A DNA stretch of 64,000 nt from CAILUG01 sp903844415 (lineage in GTDB: Bacteria; Pseudomonadota; Gammaproteobacteria; Pseudomonadales; Pseudohongiellaceae). The position numbers and the translations under genes are program-made. This document shows, piece after piece, positions 43,631 through 53,504 of the stretch; positions within the stretch are counted from its first letter, which is position 1; each line of letters starts with the position of its first letter. Below the pieces are notes generated by a model that did not search any database, was not told the DNA's origin, and saw only the letters and a program-made list of their open reading frames with translations. Where the stretch lies: contig CANJTS010000008.1 of the NCBI GenBank assembly GCA_947477655.1, forward strand, positions 1-64,000. The letters run 5' to 3'.

Positions 43631-44722
43631 ATGAATAATAATTCTCCTCCAACATTGGACTCGCAGTCCCAATTACCTGAATCACTGCCTGAAACTCCTG
43701 GCAGCATTCTGCGCAAGGCTAGAGAAGCTGCAAAGCTTACCCATACAGGGGTTGGTTTGGCTTTGCACATGACTGGGCAATACATCAGGTTTTTGGAAGC
43801 TGATGACTACAGTAAACTCCCAGGTACTACTTTTGTGAAAGGGTATTTGCGTGCCTATGGCCGTTTTTTGCAGTGCGATGTAGATACACTCATGTCTTGT
43901 TACGAAAGATTGAATGCTAATGCAGCTAATGTCACCAGTAGAACGGAATCAGTTTCCAGAAATCGTAGGCGTCATGACTTGACCATCCGCTGGGCTTTTT
44001 CGATGACAGTAATAGTTGTTATTGGGCTTGTTGCAGGATGGTTGTTTGTAGGAAGAGAGCAAACTGCTGCAAGAGATGACACAGTTACTCGTCAGTTAGC
44101 AGTGTTGGAAACAACTAATTCCCAAGCCCTTAATTCGGAGGCCCTCATTCAAGGAGCTGTTGCTGCAGTTACACCAACAGCGATTCCGGCTGCTACACTA
44201 GTAACAACAATAATGCCCCTTGCTAATGAACTGGCCACCATGAATGCCAGTGTTGTGCCTAATCAAGCGATAGTAAGTGCGGCGACTCCAGTTCAAACCT
44301 TTCCGATAGTTGCAGGTGGTGAAGCAGCGCTGGCTTCTCCCGCAACTGTAGTCACGAGTGAACAGGCTGCTGAAGCACCGCTAAATAGCAACATCAGTAT
44401 TATTCCTTCGACAAACGGCACACGTCAGTTGACCTTAACAGGCGAGGGTTCTGACTTGCTGCAGCTGATATTCAGAGGCAATAGTTGGGTAGAAATTGAT
44501 GACGCCTCCAACGTTCGTTTGTATAACGAGATGTTATCTACTGGTGATACCTTAAATATTCATGGCACAACACCCTTCCATGTTTTGCTAGGTGATGCCA
44601 GCCAGGTTGATGTCACACTTAATGCCAATCCAATAGATCTGAAAGCAGAAATTCGCAATGACAGAACGGCCCGTTTTATAGTTGGTACAGCTCCCCTCCC
44701 CGCTGCAGAGATAAACCCCTAA
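43631..44722 (+). CDS. rodZ: Cytoskeletal protein RodZ
   Basis: RodZ links MreB to the rod-shape elongasome. An N-terminal helix-turn-helix (about residues 22-90, with SILRKAREAAKLTHTGVGLALHM and TFVKGYLRAYGRFL) is followed by a basic stretch, a single membrane helix (about 117-137) and a Thr/Ala-rich periplasmic linker. A C-terminal DUF4115 beta domain ends the protein (about 275-363, with RGNSWVEIDDA). The start is the ATG at 43631 next to a GTG at 43628. The stop overlaps the ispG start (TAATG). Confidence 0.93.
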   Translation: MNNNSPPTLDSQSQLPESLPETPGSILRKAREAAKLTHTGVGLALHMTGQYIRFLEADDYSKLPGTTFVKGYLRAYGRFLQCDVDTLMSCYERLNANAANVTSRTESVSRNRRRHDLTIRWAFSMTVIVVIGLVAGWLFVGREQTAARDDTVTRQLAVLETTNSQALNSEALIQGAVAAVTPTAIPAATLVTTIMPLANELATMNASVVPNQAIVSAATPVQTFPIVAGGEAALASPATVVTSEQAAEAPLNSNISIIPSTNGTRQLTLTGEGSDLLQLIFRGNSWVEIDDASNVRLYNEMLSTGDTLNIHGTTPFHVLLGDASQVDVTLNANPIDLKAEIRNDRTARFIVGTAPLPAAEINP

Positions 44723-45861
44723 TGCGTATGCAATCACCCATTGTTCGCCGCCTTACCCGCCGTATCATGGTGGGATCGGTACCTGTGGGTGGAGATTCAC
44801 CAATAGCTGTACAAAGTATGACCAACACCGAAACATGTGATGTGGAAGCAACGCTGGCTCAAATTAGACGACTAGAAGCGGTTGGCGTGGATATAGTCAG
44901 GGTTTCAGTTCCTTCCATGGAAGCTGCAGAAGCATTTAAACGTATTCGTGCCGGCACCCGTACACCCTTGATAGCTGACATCCATTTTGATTACAAAATT
45001 GCGCTGCAAGTTTTGAAATATGGTGTGGATTGTTTGCGTATCAATCCAGGCAACATTGGACGGGATGATCGTGTTAGGGCGGTTGTAGAATCCGCTCGAG
45101 ACCATAACGTACCAATAAGAATTGGTGTTAATGCCGGGTCGTTGGGTAAAGATTTGCTGCGTAAATATGGCGAACCGAATGCCGATGCTATGGTGGAATC
45201 CGCTATGCATCACATCGATATTCTGGACTCCTACGATTTTCAGAATTTTAAAGTCAGCCTCAAAGCTTCTGAAGTATTCATGACGGTAGCCGCTTATCGA
45301 AAATTATCAGCTCAGATTGAGCAACCCTTGCATTTGGGAATTACTGAAGCGGGAGGATTGCGTTCCGGTACAGTAAAGTCTGCTGTAGGTCTCGGTTTGC
45401 TGTTGATGGATGGCATCGGCGACACAATACGGATTTCCTTGGCTGCCGACCCGGTAGAAGAAGTTAAGGTTGGCTTTGATATTCTGAAAAGCCTTGGTTT
45501 GCGCCAGAAAGGCGTTAACCTGATTGCTTGTCCCAGTTGTTCGCGGCAGAATTTCGATGTCATTGCGACTGTGAACGCCTTGGAAGCTCGTCTCGAAGAC
45601 ATTACCACACCGATTGATCTGTCGGTTGTAGGATGTATTGTGAATGGTCCAGGTGAGGCCATGGTTTCCGATGTTGGTCTAACAGGTGCTGCGCCAATCA
45701 ATATGTCTTACCTGAATGGCGTGATAAGTCACAAGATCAGCAATGAAAATCTTGTGGATGAGCTGGAAGCGATGGTTAGACAAAAAGTGGCAGAAAAACA
45801 AGCTGCTGCAAAATTGGCAGATGAACCGCAAGTCATAAAATTACGCAACTTGCGAAAATAA
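44722..45861 (+). CDS. ispG: 4-hydroxy-3-methylbut-2-enyl diphosphate synthase IspG
   Basis: IspG catalyses the seventh step of the MEP isoprenoid pathway with a 4Fe-4S cluster. The ligand cysteines are in ACPSCSRQNFD (near residue 270) and VVGCIVNGPGEA (near residue 308). The TIM-barrel part begins with VPVGGDSPIAVQSMTNT. At 379 residues it is the standard bacterial form. The start overlaps the rodZ stop; an ATG two codons later is also possible. Confidence 0.97.
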   Translation: MRMQSPIVRRLTRRIMVGSVPVGGDSPIAVQSMTNTETCDVEATLAQIRRLEAVGVDIVRVSVPSMEAAEAFKRIRAGTRTPLIADIHFDYKIALQVLKYGVDCLRINPGNIGRDDRVRAVVESARDHNVPIRIGVNAGSLGKDLLRKYGEPNADAMVESAMHHIDILDSYDFQNFKVSLKASEVFMTVAAYRKLSAQIEQPLHLGITEAGGLRSGTVKSAVGLGLLLMDGIGDTIRISLAADPVEEVKVGFDILKSLGLRQKGVNLIACPSCSRQNFDVIATVNALEARLEDITTPIDLSVVGCIVNGPGEAMVSDVGLTGAAPINMSYLNGVISHKISNENLVDELEAMVRQKVAEKQAAAKLADEPQVIKLRNLRK

Positions 45862-45915
45862 ACTCAGTGCTAACTGCCCTGCTGGGTATTGCGGCAAAGT
45901 ATACGGACTACGAAG

Positions 45916-47193
45916 TTGAATAAAATACAGGCCATCCGGGGCATGAATGACGTGTTACCGGATCAAACTCCCCGCTGGCAATATCTGGAAGCGTCAGCGC
46001 GTGAATTACTCGCTGCTTATTGCTATCAGGAAATCCGTTTTCCATTGCTTGAGCAAACGCAATTATTCAAACGATCGATCGGGGAAGTCACTGACATTGT
46101 AGAAAAGGAAATGTATACCTTTACCGACCGTAACGGTGACAGTCTCACACTACGCCCAGAAGGAACTGCTTGTTGTGTGCGTGCAGCAGAACAGCATGGT
46201 TTGTTGTATAACCAAACACAAAAACTTTGGTACATGGGGCCGATGTACCGACATGAACGACCGCAAAAAGGGCGCTATCGACAATTTTCTCAGTTGGGTG
46301 TTGAAGCTTTCGGTATGGCCGGAATGGACATCGAAGTTGAGATACTGTTGCTTTCTTCACAACTGTGGCAGCAACTAGGTTTAACAGAATACCTCAAACT
46401 CGAAATAAATAATCTCGGCAGTTCTGAAGATCGTGCCAATTATGGCAAGGCTCTGCACGCGTATTTGTCGCCACTACGCGCTCAACTTGATGAAGACAGC
46501 CAGCGCCGTCTAGATAGTAATGTGTTGCGTATTCTTGACAGTAAAATACCAGACACCAGAGCATTATTGGACGCAGCGCCACGTTTAACCGAATTTCTGA
46601 GTGAAGCAAGCCAACTACAGTTTGCAGATTTACGCAAAGTATTGGATCAGGCTGGTATCGACCATGTGGTAAATCCCGCCTTGGTCCGTGGTTTGGATTA
46701 TTACAACGGCTTGGTGTTTGAATGGACCACCAACAAACTGGGTGCTCAGGCAACTGTGTGTGCTGGTGGAAGATACGATGGTCTTTCTCAGCAATTGGGT
46801 GGAAGTTCTACACCTGCAGTAGGTTTTGGCATGGGTCTAGAACGCTTGTTGCTGCTGCTGGAGGAAACCGGAAAATTTCCAGACGGTCTAGGCCAAAAAG
46901 TAGATCTATATTTGGTTGTTGTGGGTGGTGTTGCCCTGCAAACACAGGCTTTACTTGTAGGCGTGGCATTACGACGTGCACTCCCAGGATTGAAAATATT
47001 TACGCACTGCGGTGGCGGTAAATATAACGGCCAGCTTAAAAAAGCCTATGCACTTGGTGCTCGCTGCGCTTTGATACTGGAGGGTGAAACCACACAGAAT
47101 ATTGTTAAAATAAAGAAACTAGATGCTGATGGTGAAGTGCTAGAACTGCCACTGGATGCAGTGCAAACTTGGTTGCAAAATTATTTTTCTTGA
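45916..47193 (+). CDS. hisS: Histidyl-tRNA synthetase
   Basis: HisS charges tRNA-His. Class II motifs are visible: IQAIRGMNDVLPD at the N-terminus, motif 2 TLRPEGTACCVRA and MYRHERPQKGRYRQFSQLGVE, HisA ALVRGLDYYNGLVFE and motif 3 GFGMGLERLLLL. The frame opens at a TTG at 45889, but a second TTG at 45916 (MNKIQAIRG) fits the family start and gives 425 residues. No ATG is available before the conserved part, so a TTG start is required. Confidence 0.96.
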   Translation: MNKIQAIRGMNDVLPDQTPRWQYLEASARELLAAYCYQEIRFPLLEQTQLFKRSIGEVTDIVEKEMYTFTDRNGDSLTLRPEGTACCVRAAEQHGLLYNQTQKLWYMGPMYRHERPQKGRYRQFSQLGVEAFGMAGMDIEVEILLLSSQLWQQLGLTEYLKLEINNLGSSEDRANYGKALHAYLSPLRAQLDEDSQRRLDSNVLRILDSKIPDTRALLDAAPRLTEFLSEASQLQFADLRKVLDQAGIDHVVNPALVRGLDYYNGLVFEWTTNKLGAQATVCAGGRYDGLSQQLGGSSTPAVGFGMGLERLLLLLEETGKFPDGLGQKVDLYLVVVGGVALQTQALLVGVALRRALPGLKIFTHCGGGKYNGQLKKAYALGARCALILEGETTQNIVKIKKLDADGEVLELPLDAVQTWLQNYFS

Positions 47194-47273
47194 TCAAAAT
47201 CTAATTAAGCACTCATTCATAGAAATAATTGAATAGAAAAAATTTTTTATTTAATTCTCTTTAATAAAAAGAC

Positions 47274-47975
47274 ATGGGAGTAAAGAACTTGGCAACACAC
47301 GGCGATGACGAAGAACAATTGGAAGCCATTAAACGCTGGTGGCAAGAAAATAGTACCTCTTTACTGATGGGCGTGGTGGTTGTTATCGCTGTATTTTTTG
47401 GCGTTAGGCAATGGCAAAGTGCTGGAAATGCTCAAGTTGGTGCAGCATCGGATCTTTATCAGCAAATTGCAGATGTGGCGTTGGCAAAAATCAGCGAACC
47501 AATAACCGAAGATGAATTGCTTGCCGCGCAAAATGTTTACAGTCAGTTAAAAAATGAATATAGCACTAGTATCTATACTCGTTATGCTGCTCTTGCCTTG
47601 GCAAAATTTCAGAATGAATTGGAGCATTTGGACGCAGCTGCTACGGAACTCCAGTGGGTACTCGACAACCCCAAGCTGGGTTTGTTGACATCTGCTGACG
47701 AAGAACTTTTTTTGATCACCCGTTTGCGTCTGGCAAGGATTAGATTGGCGCAGGATCAGGCGCAAGTGGCTCTAGATTTGTTGAATGCAGTGGACGCTGG
47801 AAGTTTTGCTGCCTCCTATGCTGAAGTTGAAGGGGATGCCCGTTTAAGCATGGGTGATCGCGAGGCGGCCAAGGCGGCCTACGAACGTGCTTTGGCTGCC
47901 ACTACTACAGGTAATCCGGTGCTGTTGCAGCTCAAGCTACAGGATCTGGGTGTCAGTTCTCAGGAACAATTGTGA
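47274..47975 (+). CDS. yfgM: Ancillary SecYEG translocon subunit YfgM
   Basis: YfgM is an inner-membrane protein with a periplasmic TPR domain that works with PpiD at the Sec translocon. The N-terminus is charged (DDEEQLEAIKRWWQEN), a single transmembrane helix spans about residues 28-46, and a TPR-like DUF2133/TPR_21 domain fills the rest. At 233 residues it is normal. Its TGA stop overlaps the bamB start region (GTGATG). Confidence 0.94.
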   Translation: MGVKNLATHGDDEEQLEAIKRWWQENSTSLLMGVVVVIAVFFGVRQWQSAGNAQVGAASDLYQQIADVALAKISEPITEDELLAAQNVYSQLKNEYSTSIYTRYAALALAKFQNELEHLDAAATELQWVLDNPKLGLLTSADEELFLITRLRLARIRLAQDQAQVALDLLNAVDAGSFAASYAEVEGDARLSMGDREAAKAAYERALAATTTGNPVLLQLKLQDLGVSSQEQL

Positions 47976-49141
47976 TGAAGGTTAAAGTTTTGTTGGCTCG
48001 ATTTTTTTTGCTCGGTTGCAGTTTAATGATAACTGCTTGTGGAGTTACCGATTTTTTTCGTTCTGCAAAACCTGAAGATCCTTCAAAACTGGTCAAATTC
48101 GAAGAAGAAGTTGAGTTGGACAGGCTCTGGAGTGTAGGAGTTGGCTCCGGGCAGGGAGACAAATTTAACCGATTACGTCCTAGCATTGTTGGCAACACAA
48201 TTTTTGCTGCCGGCAATAACGGAGTGGTCGTTGCAGTTAACATTGAAAACGGGCGTACTTTGTGGCGGAAACGTCTCGACGTTGAGATCACCGGTGGTGT
48301 AGGTGCTAGCAACGGTTTGGTATTAGTGGGGACAGAAAATTCAGAAGTGTTGGCTCTTGATGCTGAAACCGGAGACACTTTGTGGGAGACCACTGTGACT
48401 AGTGAAGTATTGTCAGCACCGGTCACTGATGGCGAAATAGTGGTGGCTCAAAGTGTCGATGGTAAATTAATCGGCCTTAATGCTACTACCGGTACACAGT
48501 TGTGGATTTATGAAAGTGCAGTGCCTGCACTTTCACTGCGTGGAAATAGTGCGCCATTGATCGCAGATGCTTTTGTGCTAGCCGCATTTGCCAATGGCTC
48601 AGTAGTTTCTATTGCGCTGGATAATGGAACCCTGCGTTGGGAAGAGCGAGTGGCGATCCCTACCGGTCGATCAGAGATAGATCGTATGGTGGATATTGAT
48701 GGAGAATTGGCCATAAATGCTGAAGGGCTCTTGCTGGTTGCAAGTTATCACGGTTATCTGGCAGCCATTGATGTAGTTACGGGCCAAAGCCGTTGGCGCG
48801 TAGAAGAATCCAGTGAAGTAGGTGCCACATTTGGTTTCGGCAATATTTATACCGTAAACGAAGAAGATATTGTTAGGGCTTATAAAACTGGTCAAGAAAC
48901 TCCGCTTTGGGAAAATATGGAATTACAACGCCGTCAATTGAGTGCACCAATTGGTTTTAGCAACTATGTGGCCGTAGGTGATGCTGATGGTTATGTACAT
49001 TTGCTTGCTCAGGTAGACGGTCGATTCGTAGGGCGCGCAAAAATTGGGGGTAAGGGCATTCGTGGGCGTATGTTAAGTCAAGGTAATACCCTTTTTGTCT
49101 ACAACAACAACGGCAACCTGATCGCGCTCGCTGTGCAATAA
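47975..49141 (+). CDS. bamB: Outer-membrane assembly lipoprotein BamB
   Basis: BamB is the beta-propeller lipoprotein of the BAM complex. The lipobox is MITAC with lipidated Cys22. PQQ-type blades repeat as, for example, VVAVNIENGRTLWRKRL, EVLALDAETGDTLWE and LIGLNATTGTQLWIYE. At 388 residues it is full length. The ATG at 47975 overlaps the yfgM stop; a GTG three bases earlier is also possible. The stop codon falls inside a short tandem repeat. Confidence 0.96.
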   Translation: MKVKVLLARFFLLGCSLMITACGVTDFFRSAKPEDPSKLVKFEEEVELDRLWSVGVGSGQGDKFNRLRPSIVGNTIFAAGNNGVVVAVNIENGRTLWRKRLDVEITGGVGASNGLVLVGTENSEVLALDAETGDTLWETTVTSEVLSAPVTDGEIVVAQSVDGKLIGLNATTGTQLWIYESAVPALSLRGNSAPLIADAFVLAAFANGSVVSIALDNGTLRWEERVAIPTGRSEIDRMVDIDGELAINAEGLLLVASYHGYLAAIDVVTGQSRWRVEESSEVGATFGFGNIYTVNEEDIVRAYKTGQETPLWENMELQRRQLSAPIGFSNYVAVGDADGYVHLLAQVDGRFVGRAKIGGKGIRGRMLSQGNTLFVYNNNGNLIALAVQ

Positions 49142-49168
49142 ATAGTGCAATAAATAGTGGAATAAAAA
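49133..49168 (+). repeat. Three 12-bp tandem repeats over the bamB stop codon
   Basis: GTGCAATAAATA is repeated twice exactly and a third time as GTGGAATAAAAA. The bamB stop TAA (49139-49141) lies in the first unit, and an identical in-frame CAA-TAA follows in the second. Confidence 0.8.
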
Positions 49169-49289
49169 ACTTTTTTAAGCGCTAGTTCTAGCAATAGTTA
49201 ACACAATTGCTCAATCAAATATTCATTCACATACTTGTAATCACGGCAGCAATCTCGCTGCTTGATTACAGTAAGCACCGGATACTTCC

Positions 49290-50702
49290 ATGATCCCCGT
49301 ACTAGCCCTTGTAGGGCGACCCAATGTTGGAAAGTCGACTTTGTTTAATCGATTAACCAATAGTCGAGATGCTCTAGTGGCTAATATTGCTGGGCTCACC
49401 CGTGACAGACTTTATGGTGAAGGTCGGCATGATGAGCGTCGTTTCATCGTGATTGACACCGGTGGTATCAATGGTGGTGAGGAAGGTCTCGAATCTGTGA
49501 TGGTGGGACAATCCTTGCAAGCCATTGAAGAAGCAGATCTGGTGATGTTATTGGTAGATGCCCGCGACGGTTTGACGCAAGGTGATGAGTTTATTGTTGC
49601 TCATCTACGCCGTAAGCAAAAACCCGTTATGCTAGTGGTAAACAAAGTTGATGGGCTGGATCAGGATCAAGTATTCAGTGATTTTTACAGTTTAGGTTTT
49701 GCCGATATGCATGCCATTGCTGCCAGTCAGGGGCGGGGCATTCTGAAAATGCTCGACGCTACTCTGGCACATTTCCCCCCCCCTGAATCAATTGCTGTCA
49801 TTGCGGATGAAGCACCCAACAGTATCAGAATAACAATTGCCGGTCGGCCCAATGTTGGTAAGTCTACTTTGGTTAATCGTATGCTCGGCGAAGAACGTGT
49901 CGTTGTTTTTGACGAAGCTGGCACCACACGTGACAGTATTTACATTCCCTTTGAACGACGCGGTCAGAATTACACACTGATCGATACTGCGGGTATTCGT
50001 AGACGGGGTAAGACCACTGAGCTAATAGAAAAATTTTCGGTAGTTAAATCTTTGCAAGCTATTCAGGATGCCCACGTGGTGGTGTTGATGCTAGACGCAC
50101 GTGAAGGCGTAGTGGAACAGGATTTACACCTGCTGGGTTATGTGCTGGAAACCGGTCGAGCGCTGGTGATTGCACTTAATAAATGGGATGGTATGGACGA
50201 ATACGCGCGTGACTTGGTAAAACAAGCTATTAGGCGTCGTTTTGAGTTTGTTGACTTTGCGCGCATCCATTTTATTTCAGCTTTGCATGGTACTGGGGTT
50301 GGCAATCTGTTTGATTCGGTTTTAATAGCCTATCAATCTGCTTTTAAAAGTATCAGTACTTCCCGTCTTAATCAGATACTGTCACGCATACAAAGTACAC
50401 ATCAGCCACCGCTGATTAATGGACGACGTATCAAACTTCGCTACGCACATGTCGGTGGGCATAACCCACCCATTTTCGTCATACATGGTAAACAGACCGA
50501 CGAACTTCCTGACAGCTATGTACGTTATCTGGAAAAAAACTTTCGAAAATTACTTAAGCTCGAAGGTACGCCAATTCGTATTCAATTGCGTAATGATGAA
50601 AATCCTTTTACTAAAAACGAAACGGATCTTAATTATCAACAAGTGGCGCGCAAGCGGCGTATTCTGAAAAATCGTGTATATCTGCGTAATTCCCGTAAAT
50701 GA
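49290..50702 (+). CDS. der: Ribosome-assembly GTPase Der (EngA)
   Basis: Der is an essential double-GTPase for 50S assembly. The first G domain has GRPNVGKSTLFN (residues 8-19), DTGG and NKVDG; the second has GRPNVGKSTLVN (about 188-199), DTAGIRRRGKT and NKWDGMD. A C-terminal KH-like domain (about 360-445) is present. At 470 residues it is normal. Its stop overlaps the start of the glutamine amidotransferase gene by four bases. Confidence 0.97.
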   Translation: MIPVLALVGRPNVGKSTLFNRLTNSRDALVANIAGLTRDRLYGEGRHDERRFIVIDTGGINGGEEGLESVMVGQSLQAIEEADLVMLLVDARDGLTQGDEFIVAHLRRKQKPVMLVVNKVDGLDQDQVFSDFYSLGFADMHAIAASQGRGILKMLDATLAHFPPPESIAVIADEAPNSIRITIAGRPNVGKSTLVNRMLGEERVVVFDEAGTTRDSIYIPFERRGQNYTLIDTAGIRRRGKTTELIEKFSVVKSLQAIQDAHVVVLMLDAREGVVEQDLHLLGYVLETGRALVIALNKWDGMDEYARDLVKQAIRRRFEFVDFARIHFISALHGTGVGNLFDSVLIAYQSAFKSISTSRLNQILSRIQSTHQPPLINGRRIKLRYAHVGGHNPPIFVIHGKQTDELPDSYVRYLEKNFRKLLKLEGTPIRIQLRNDENPFTKNETDLNYQQVARKRRILKNRVYLRNSRK

Positions 50703-51418
50703 AACCGGTTTTGATCATTAAAACAGGCAGCACGCTCAAGGGCGTACCACAAACACGTGGTGATTTTGAGCATTGGATACAGGCAGCTATGGGCTTGTCT
50801 GACACGGACACTAGCGTCTGTAATGTGATGGCGGGTGAAATTTTGCCTAAGCTTGCCGAGGTTTCTGCCTTGGTCATCACTGGTTCTGCTGCCATGGTCA
50901 CTGACCAATTGCCCTGGAGCCAATTCACCGAAAATTATCTGCGCGAAGCAGTAATACACGAACTGCCTATCCTTGGGATTTGTTATGGTCATCAACTGCT
51001 GGCGCATGCGCTGGGTGGGTTAGTTGCTTACCATCCACGTGGTAGGGAGATTGGTACCACTTCAATACACCTCACATCTGCAGCCACTACTGACCTCTTG
51101 TTTAATGATTTGCCTTTTAGTTTTAAAGTTAATGCTAGTCATATGCAAACGGTTACACAATTACCGATTGGAGCAACAGTGTTAGCAAGTAACGAATTTG
51201 AATCTCACCACGCGGTCCATTTTGGAGGCCGTGTATGGGGTTTACAGTTTCATCCTGAATTTGCGCTAGATATCATGCAAACATATCTTACCGAACGTGC
51301 CCCGGCATTAAAGGTAGAAGGACTAGATGTTGAACAGTTACAAGCTTCTGTAAGTGCAACGCCAATCGCCGCAAGTTTGTTACAGCGTTTTGCTACTTTA
51401 GTGCAAAAGACACTTTAA
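50699..51418 (+). CDS. Class I glutamine amidotransferase-like protein
   Basis: This 239-residue protein is a free-standing GATase1 domain like those annotated as GMP synthase-like glutamine amidotransferases (YfeJ type). The nucleophile is Cys95 in GICYGHQLLAHALGG, and the His/Glu pair is in LQFHPEFA (near residues 182-184). It probably hydrolyses glutamine or gamma-glutamyl compounds; the acceptor is unknown. The ATG overlaps the der stop (ATGA), so translation is coupled to der. It is convergent with ppk. Confidence 0.88.
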   Translation: MKPVLIIKTGSTLKGVPQTRGDFEHWIQAAMGLSDTDTSVCNVMAGEILPKLAEVSALVITGSAAMVTDQLPWSQFTENYLREAVIHELPILGICYGHQLLAHALGGLVAYHPRGREIGTTSIHLTSAATTDLLFNDLPFSFKVNASHMQTVTQLPIGATVLASNEFESHHAVHFGGRVWGLQFHPEFALDIMQTYLTERAPALKVEGLDVEQLQASVSATPIAASLLQRFATLVQKTL

Positions 51419-51425
51419 CTGTTGA

Positions 51426-53504
51426 TCAATCGTTAAAGTGCTTAAGTAAATGAGTTTGTGCACTTCTCGCTTTGTTATTACCCGGCGTGTTTTGTTTGTA
51501 AGAGCCGTCACTTTGCAAAAGCCAGCTCTGCGTATTGTCAGCTAAATAATTTAACAAACCTTCTTCTAGCAATTTTTTACGTATTCGATTGTCTTCTATG
51601 GGGAAACATATTTCGATCCGCCGAAAAAAATTGCGATCCATCCAGTCAGCGCTGGAACAATAAAGTTCAAAATCATTGTCGTTATGGAAATAATAAATTC
51701 GGGTATGCTCTAGAAAGCGCCCGACTACCGAGCGTACCTGGATGTTTTCTGATACACCTTTGATACCAGGTCGCAGGCTGCAAATACCGCGCACAATAAG
51801 CTCTACTCTAACCCCCGCTTGTGAAGCGCTGTAGAGGGCTTCGATGATAGTTGGCTCAACCAGTGCATTCATTTTGGCAATAATACGAGCTGGTTTTCCC
51901 TGATTGGCAAAAATAATTTCACGATTAATTTTTTCCAGCAGAGTTTTGTGTAAAGTAAAAGGAGCCAGTAGAATTTTTTTCAGCTTGCCAGGTTTTCCCA
52001 TGGCGGTAAGTTGCTGAAATATTTTTTGTACGTCATCTGTAATGGCGGTATGACTGGTTAACAGACCATAGTCTGTATAAAGCTTTGCTGTATCTGCATG
52101 ATAGTTACCGGTACCCAAATGCACATACCGCTTCAATTGTCGGCCTTCACGACGAATCACCAAAATCATTTTGGCATGGGTCTTATGACCTACTACGCCA
52201 TAAGAAACGTGAACTCCAGCAGCCTGTAATTCGTTAGCTAATTCAATGTTGTCTTCTTCGTCAAATCGCGCTCTAAGTTCTATTACTACGGTCACTTCTT
52301 TGCCAGCCAGCGCCGCATGAATTAGGGAATCAGCAATACTTGAGTCATGACTGGTGCGGTATAAAGTTTGTTTTATCACTAATACGTCAGGATCATGAGC
52401 AGCTTGATGTAGAAAATCTACCACCGTAACAAATGATTGGAATGGATGATGTAGAAGAATATCGCCTTTTTTAATCGTCTCAAATAAATCGACAGGAAAA
52501 AGTGTGCGCTGGTGCAAAACTGGGGTGAAAGGGGGGTACTGAAGGTCAAGACGACTGACCATGTTGCATATCCCCAACATGCGGTTCAAATTTACCGGAC
52601 CATCAACCTTATATAAATCTGATTCTTGAAGGTTAAACTTCTGGAGTAGAAAATTAATCATTTCTTGTGGGCATTCTTCCTGTACTTCCAGACGAACGGC
52701 GCTAGCAAAGCGACGTGTAGGTAACTTTCCCTCAATTGCAATTAATAAGTCGGCGGCATCATCCTCTTGTACAAACAAATCTGCATTGCGTGTCACACGA
52801 AACTGGTGACAACCAGTAACTTTCATGCCTGGAAATAAATCACCAGCATGGCGGTAAATAATGGAAGAAAGATAAACAAAATCATGTGCATGAGTTGCAC
52901 ATGAATTAGGCAGTTGGATCAAGCGGGGCAAGGCCCTTGGAGCTTGTACAATAGCTATTCCAGAATTTCGACCGAAGGCGTCTTTTCCTTCTAACGTAAT
53001 TATAAAATTTAGACTTTTATTAAGTGCTTGCGGAAATGGGTGCGCCGGATCAAGTCCAACCGGACTCAGTACCGGTAGCAGTTCGCGATTGAAATATTTT
53101 TTAATCCACTCATTCTGCTTAGTCGTCCACTGAATGCTCATTAAAAAATGAATGCCTTGGATGGCTAGGTCGGGCAACAGTTGGTCGTTAAGAACTCGGT
53201 ATTGATCACGCACAAGCTTGTGTGCCACTTCACTAATTTTGGCTAATTGTTCCTGGGGGGATAAGTTGTCTGGGCCATGTTTTGTCGAGCTGTGCTCAGC
53301 TTGTTGTTTAAGCCCTGCCACTCTTATTTCAAAAAATTCATCCAGATTAGAGCTCGCAATGGATAGAAAAAATAAACGCTCCAACAACGGTGTATTTTTG
53401 TCTTTTGCTTGCGCCAATACTCTGCGGTTAAATTCTAAGAGGCTGAGTTCACGATTCAGGTAATAAGCAGGATTAGCTAGATTTATCTTACTTGAACTGT
53501 TCAT
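51426..53504 (-). CDS. ppk: Polyphosphate kinase 1
   Basis: Ppk1 builds polyphosphate from ATP in a reversible reaction. The N-terminal domain begins YYLNRELSLLEFNRRVLAQA; the head domain and two phospholipase D-like C-terminal domains follow. The autophosphorylated His is in VGHKTHAKMILV (about residue 440) and the second conserved His is in LEHTRIYYFHN (about 595). At 692 residues it is full length. Its start lies within the 3' end of the upstream methyltransferase gene, overlapping by 17 bp, so coupling is likely. Confidence 0.97.
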   Translation of the reverse strand: MNSSSKINLANPAYYLNRELSLLEFNRRVLAQAKDKNTPLLERLFFLSIASSNLDEFFEIRVAGLKQQAEHSSTKHGPDNLSPQEQLAKISEVAHKLVRDQYRVLNDQLLPDLAIQGIHFLMSIQWTTKQNEWIKKYFNRELLPVLSPVGLDPAHPFPQALNKSLNFIITLEGKDAFGRNSGIAIVQAPRALPRLIQLPNSCATHAHDFVYLSSIIYRHAGDLFPGMKVTGCHQFRVTRNADLFVQEDDAADLLIAIEGKLPTRRFASAVRLEVQEECPQEMINFLLQKFNLQESDLYKVDGPVNLNRMLGICNMVSRLDLQYPPFTPVLHQRTLFPVDLFETIKKGDILLHHPFQSFVTVVDFLHQAAHDPDVLVIKQTLYRTSHDSSIADSLIHAALAGKEVTVVIELRARFDEEDNIELANELQAAGVHVSYGVVGHKTHAKMILVIRREGRQLKRYVHLGTGNYHADTAKLYTDYGLLTSHTAITDDVQKIFQQLTAMGKPGKLKKILLAPFTLHKTLLEKINREIIFANQGKPARIIAKMNALVEPTIIEALYSASQAGVRVELIVRGICSLRPGIKGVSENIQVRSVVGRFLEHTRIYYFHNDNDFELYCSSADWMDRNFFRRIEICFPIEDNRIRKKLLEEGLLNYLADNTQSWLLQSDGSYKQNTPGNNKARSAQTHLLKHFND

